Of a stretch of 6,396 nucleotides of DNA, positions 4,894-6,396 are shown one piece after another. A program made the translations under genes and the position numbers. Each line of letters opens with the position of its first letter. The first letter of the stretch is position 1. The notes beneath the pieces were generated by a model. That model did no database searches and was not told where the DNA came from. It was given only the letters and a program-made list of their open reading frames with translations. This stretch comes from Candidatus Poseidoniaceae archaeon (lineage in GTDB: Archaea; Thermoplasmatota; Poseidoniia; Poseidoniales; Poseidoniaceae): the NCBI GenBank assembly GCA_022452125.1, contig JAKURJ010000094.1, forward strand, positions 1 through 6,396, in the 5' to 3' direction.

Positions 4894-6045
4894 TCAGAAT
4901 AAGTCGTCGTCATCCTCTTCGATTTCAAAGAGGTCATCATTGGTTTCTTCCTTGGCCGCTTTCTTCGCAGGGGCCTTCTTTGGCTCTTCTTCCTTCGGCT
5001 TTTCTTCCTTCTTTACCTCAGGTTGTGGTTGTGATTTTGCCAAAGCGTCCTTCGCTCTAGCAGCTGCAATTTCGGCTTCTCTCGCAGCCATTTCTTCAGG
5101 TGAAATATTCGCCTGTGCAGCGAGCGCCTTTCTGCGGTCTTCACGAGCCTTGCGCTCAAGTTGTCGGTGTCTTGCTCTGTCGATGTTTTGTACCATGTAC
5201 ATTGCATCGTGCTCAAGCAAAGGTGAATCTGAAATCAGAGTCATGTCCAACCATGCGCCTTCTTCGATAATGAACTCTGCAAGCGGCTCGAAATTAAGGT
5301 CAGACTTCTTGATTTGAGTGTAGTGCATTGCGTTACCCATTCTGTGTTCTACTCCAGAGAAATGGCAGTAGAACTCCTTTGTTCCGATGGTTTCTCTAAC
5401 CTGGTCAAACAGCTCACCATAGTCTTCAGAGGTTCTTAGTCTGCCGTGACCGCGTGCGTGGATGTGGGCAAGGTTGAGAACAGGGATTGTTCCTTCAACG
5501 TGGTTGACTACCTCCAGAACTTCTTCGAGACTACCCCAGAGTTCTTGTCGACCACTGGTTTCAACTCCAATTTTTGAAGGAGTTCCTTCCTTTAGCCAAG
5601 GGAATACAGGATAGAGGTCTTCGTCATCGTTCCAAATCTCTCCAATTCTCTGTACAATTCCTTTGAATACGCTCGCTACTTGCTCGTTCGCAGCCTGCCC
5701 TCTACCGGTTTCTCCGTAATGCCCAGCGTGAAGGGTAATGTGTCTTGCATTGATTGTCTTAGCTGCTTGAAGAGCCGCCTCAATCTTAGCTAGGCTACGA
5801 TTTCTTTGCAATCTGTCTCCTAAAAGTTCAGAATAGTAAGGGCCATGAATGTTCATTTCGAATCCTGCTTTGTTCGCAAGAACTCCTGCTTGCCAATACT
5901 GTTCGAAGTGCTGCGGCGCAACCATGCGCACAGTTTGAACTTCCATAGTCTCCAATCCGAGGGAAATAATGTCGTCCATTCCTTCGACGATAGTACGCCC
6001 TTTACATGATAGTGGAACTCCCGCTGGACCTAACTTTACTGGCAT
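4894..6045 (-). CDS. Endonuclease IV-like TIM-barrel protein with charged C-terminal tail
   Basis: 383 residues in two parts. Residues 1-289 form a xylose-isomerase-like TIM barrel of the AP endonuclease family 2 (endonuclease IV) type. It opens with an archaeal-looking GPAGVPLSCKGR. Metal-site motifs then appear in order: NIHGPYY (His67), TLHAGHYGE (His106), GVETSG (Glu162), LNLAHIHARG (His194), CHFSG (His228), NAMH (His241) and SDSP (Asp273). Such enzymes cut DNA at abasic sites in base-excision repair using three zinc ions. Three acidic ligands look altered: the Asp179 equivalent is Asn191, the acidic residue before His241 is missing, and the Glu261 equivalent is Asp. Activity is therefore not certain. 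Residues 290-337 are Arg/Ala/Glu-rich and probably coiled coil, 338-367 are Lys/Glu/Pro/Ala-rich and disordered, and the end is acidic (NDDLFEIEEDDDDLF). It leads the minus-strand gene run and is divergent from the ribB-like gene. Confidence 0.85.
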   Translation of the reverse strand: MPVKLGPAGVPLSCKGRTIVEGMDDIISLGLETMEVQTVRMVAPQHFEQYWQAGVLANKAGFEMNIHGPYYSELLGDRLQRNRSLAKIEAALQAAKTINARHITLHAGHYGETGRGQAANEQVASVFKGIVQRIGEIWNDDEDLYPVFPWLKEGTPSKIGVETSGRQELWGSLEEVLEVVNHVEGTIPVLNLAHIHARGHGRLRTSEDYGELFDQVRETIGTKEFYCHFSGVEHRMGNAMHYTQIKKSDLNFEPLAEFIIEEGAWLDMTLISDSPLLEHDAMYMVQNIDRARHRQLERKAREDRRKALAAQANISPEEMAAREAEIAAARAKDALAKSQPQPEVKKEEKPKEEEPKKAPAKKAAKEETNDDLFEIEEDDDDLF

Positions 6046-6168
6046 AACCCACTCCCCGCAGAACAGGCCGAAGGGCTGTCCTATGTTAACCCCTTTCCGT
6101 CAGAAGTGGAAAAATAGGGTGATTTTGTATGGATTGGGTTCATTTGTGTGAACCCGACCGCCCCCAAC
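6046..6168. other. Divergent intergenic region, probably holding two promoters
   Basis: These 123 bases separate the starts of two divergent genes, so promoters for both should lie here. Apart from the ribosome-binding site next to the endonuclease-like gene, only weak signals are seen: AT-rich stretches GGAAAAATAG (6107-6116) and GATTTTGTATGG (6121-6132), which could be promoter elements of the ribB-like gene, and an imperfect hairpin ACAGGCC-GAA-GGGCTGT (6063-6079). No open reading frame here looks real. Confidence 0.3.
6053..6056 (-). promoter_or_regulatory. Ribosome-binding site of the endonuclease IV-like gene
   Basis: On the minus strand GGGGAGTGGG precedes the ATG (6043-6045), with the GGAG core seven bases from it. 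This supports ATG 6045 as the start, where the barrel's conserved N-terminus also begins. Confidence 0.45.
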
Positions 6169-6396
6169 ATGGAGCCACATGTCGAAGCGGCAGTTGCGGC
6201 CTTCCGCAGAGGAGATCCTGTCTGCTTGTTCGATGCAGAGAATCGCGAGGGTGAAACCGATTTGCTATTCCCTGGACAGTTCGCTGAAGCAGCTACAATG
6301 AGGCAACTGAGGTTCGATTGTGGCGGTTTACTATTCCTTGCTATTGGGCATGAGGTAGGGGAGAAATTTGCTCTCCCGTATCTGCAAGATTTGCAT
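6169..6396 (+). CDS. ribB: 3,4-dihydroxy-2-butanone 4-phosphate synthase (3' end missing)
   Basis: The first 76 codons are visible; the gene runs off the window. The protein opens with V-E-A-A-V-A-A-F-R-R-G-D-P-V and reaches the family's metal- and substrate-binding segment DAENREGETDL at residues 22-32. Its acidic residues Glu27 and Glu29 and Arg26 match the R-E-x-E-x-D core of RibB. The following stretch (ATMRQLRFDCGGLLFLAIG) fits the strand where RibB reads M-x-x-x-x-x-x-x-G-x-x-x-x-A. The enzyme makes the four-carbon precursor of riboflavin from ribulose 5-phosphate. ATG 6169 has no ribosome-binding site; an in-frame GTG at 6148 would add seven residues (MNPTAPN). A leaderless transcript would explain either. 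Whether a RibA or other domain is fused downstream cannot be seen. Confidence 0.88.
   Translation, partial: MEPHVEAAVAAFRRGDPVCLFDAENREGETDLLFPGQFAEAATMRQLRFDCGGLLFLAIGHEVGEKFALPYLQDLH

Noticed and set aside
4940..5317. Plus-strand open frame of 125 residues rich in Ser/Ala/Phe
   Set aside because: It is the antisense shadow of the Lys/Glu/Ala-rich tail of the endonuclease-like gene; it has no recognisable domain and no ribosome-binding site.
6063..6079. Hairpin ACAGGCC-GAA-GGGCTGT in the divergent region
   Set aside because: The stem is short with a central mismatch, so it is weak evidence for a functional structure.

Overview
The window reads as chromosomal DNA of a marine planktonic euryarchaeon, most likely Marine Group II (Poseidoniales) or a close relative. 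This is inferred from three things: an archaeal-type endonuclease IV-like TIM-barrel protein with a long Lys/Glu/Ala tail, short archaeal-style intergenic regions with a GAGGTG ribosome-binding site, and a mix of archaeal genes with bacterial-looking ones (gpsA, a GST-like gene, a DCC-family gene). No rRNA, tRNA, CRISPR array, insertion sequence or phage gene is visible, and the taxonomy was not checked by a database search.

Left part (1-2638, + strand): an ABC import system. It opens with the 3' end of a substrate-binding protein gene, followed by a 207-base gap holding a striking three-armed inverted repeat and a short palindrome, then an ATPase (PhnC-like) and a permease (PhnE-like) that overlap by 8 bases. 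The transporter parts look like phosphonate importers. The binding protein, however, resembles the iron-binding lobe of animal transferrins motif by motif (SCHTG, GYSGA...CL, GDVAF, PSH), including positions equivalent to two iron ligands and the carbonate-binding threonine. The window may therefore encode a transferrin-like ferric iron (or iron-carbonate) importer rather than a phosphonate importer. This is its most interesting feature.

Middle and right part (2639-6045, - strand): five genes in one direction. In transcription order they are an endonuclease IV-like protein with an acidic tail ending in DDDDLF, a GST/glutaredoxin-like protein with a CPYA motif, sn-glycerol-3-phosphate dehydrogenase (gpsA), a 70-residue protein with a winged-helix look, and a DCC-family thiol-disulfide oxidoreductase. 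The run converges on the permease with no spacer. gpsA has its own upstream palindrome and TATA-like box, so it probably starts a separate transcript. If the host is archaeal, gpsA is relevant to the 'lipid divide', because it makes the bacterial-type glycerol phosphate enantiomer.

Right edge (6169-6396, + strand): the first 76 codons of a ribB-like 3,4-dihydroxy-2-butanone 4-phosphate synthase gene, divergent from the endonuclease gene across a 123-base intergenic region.
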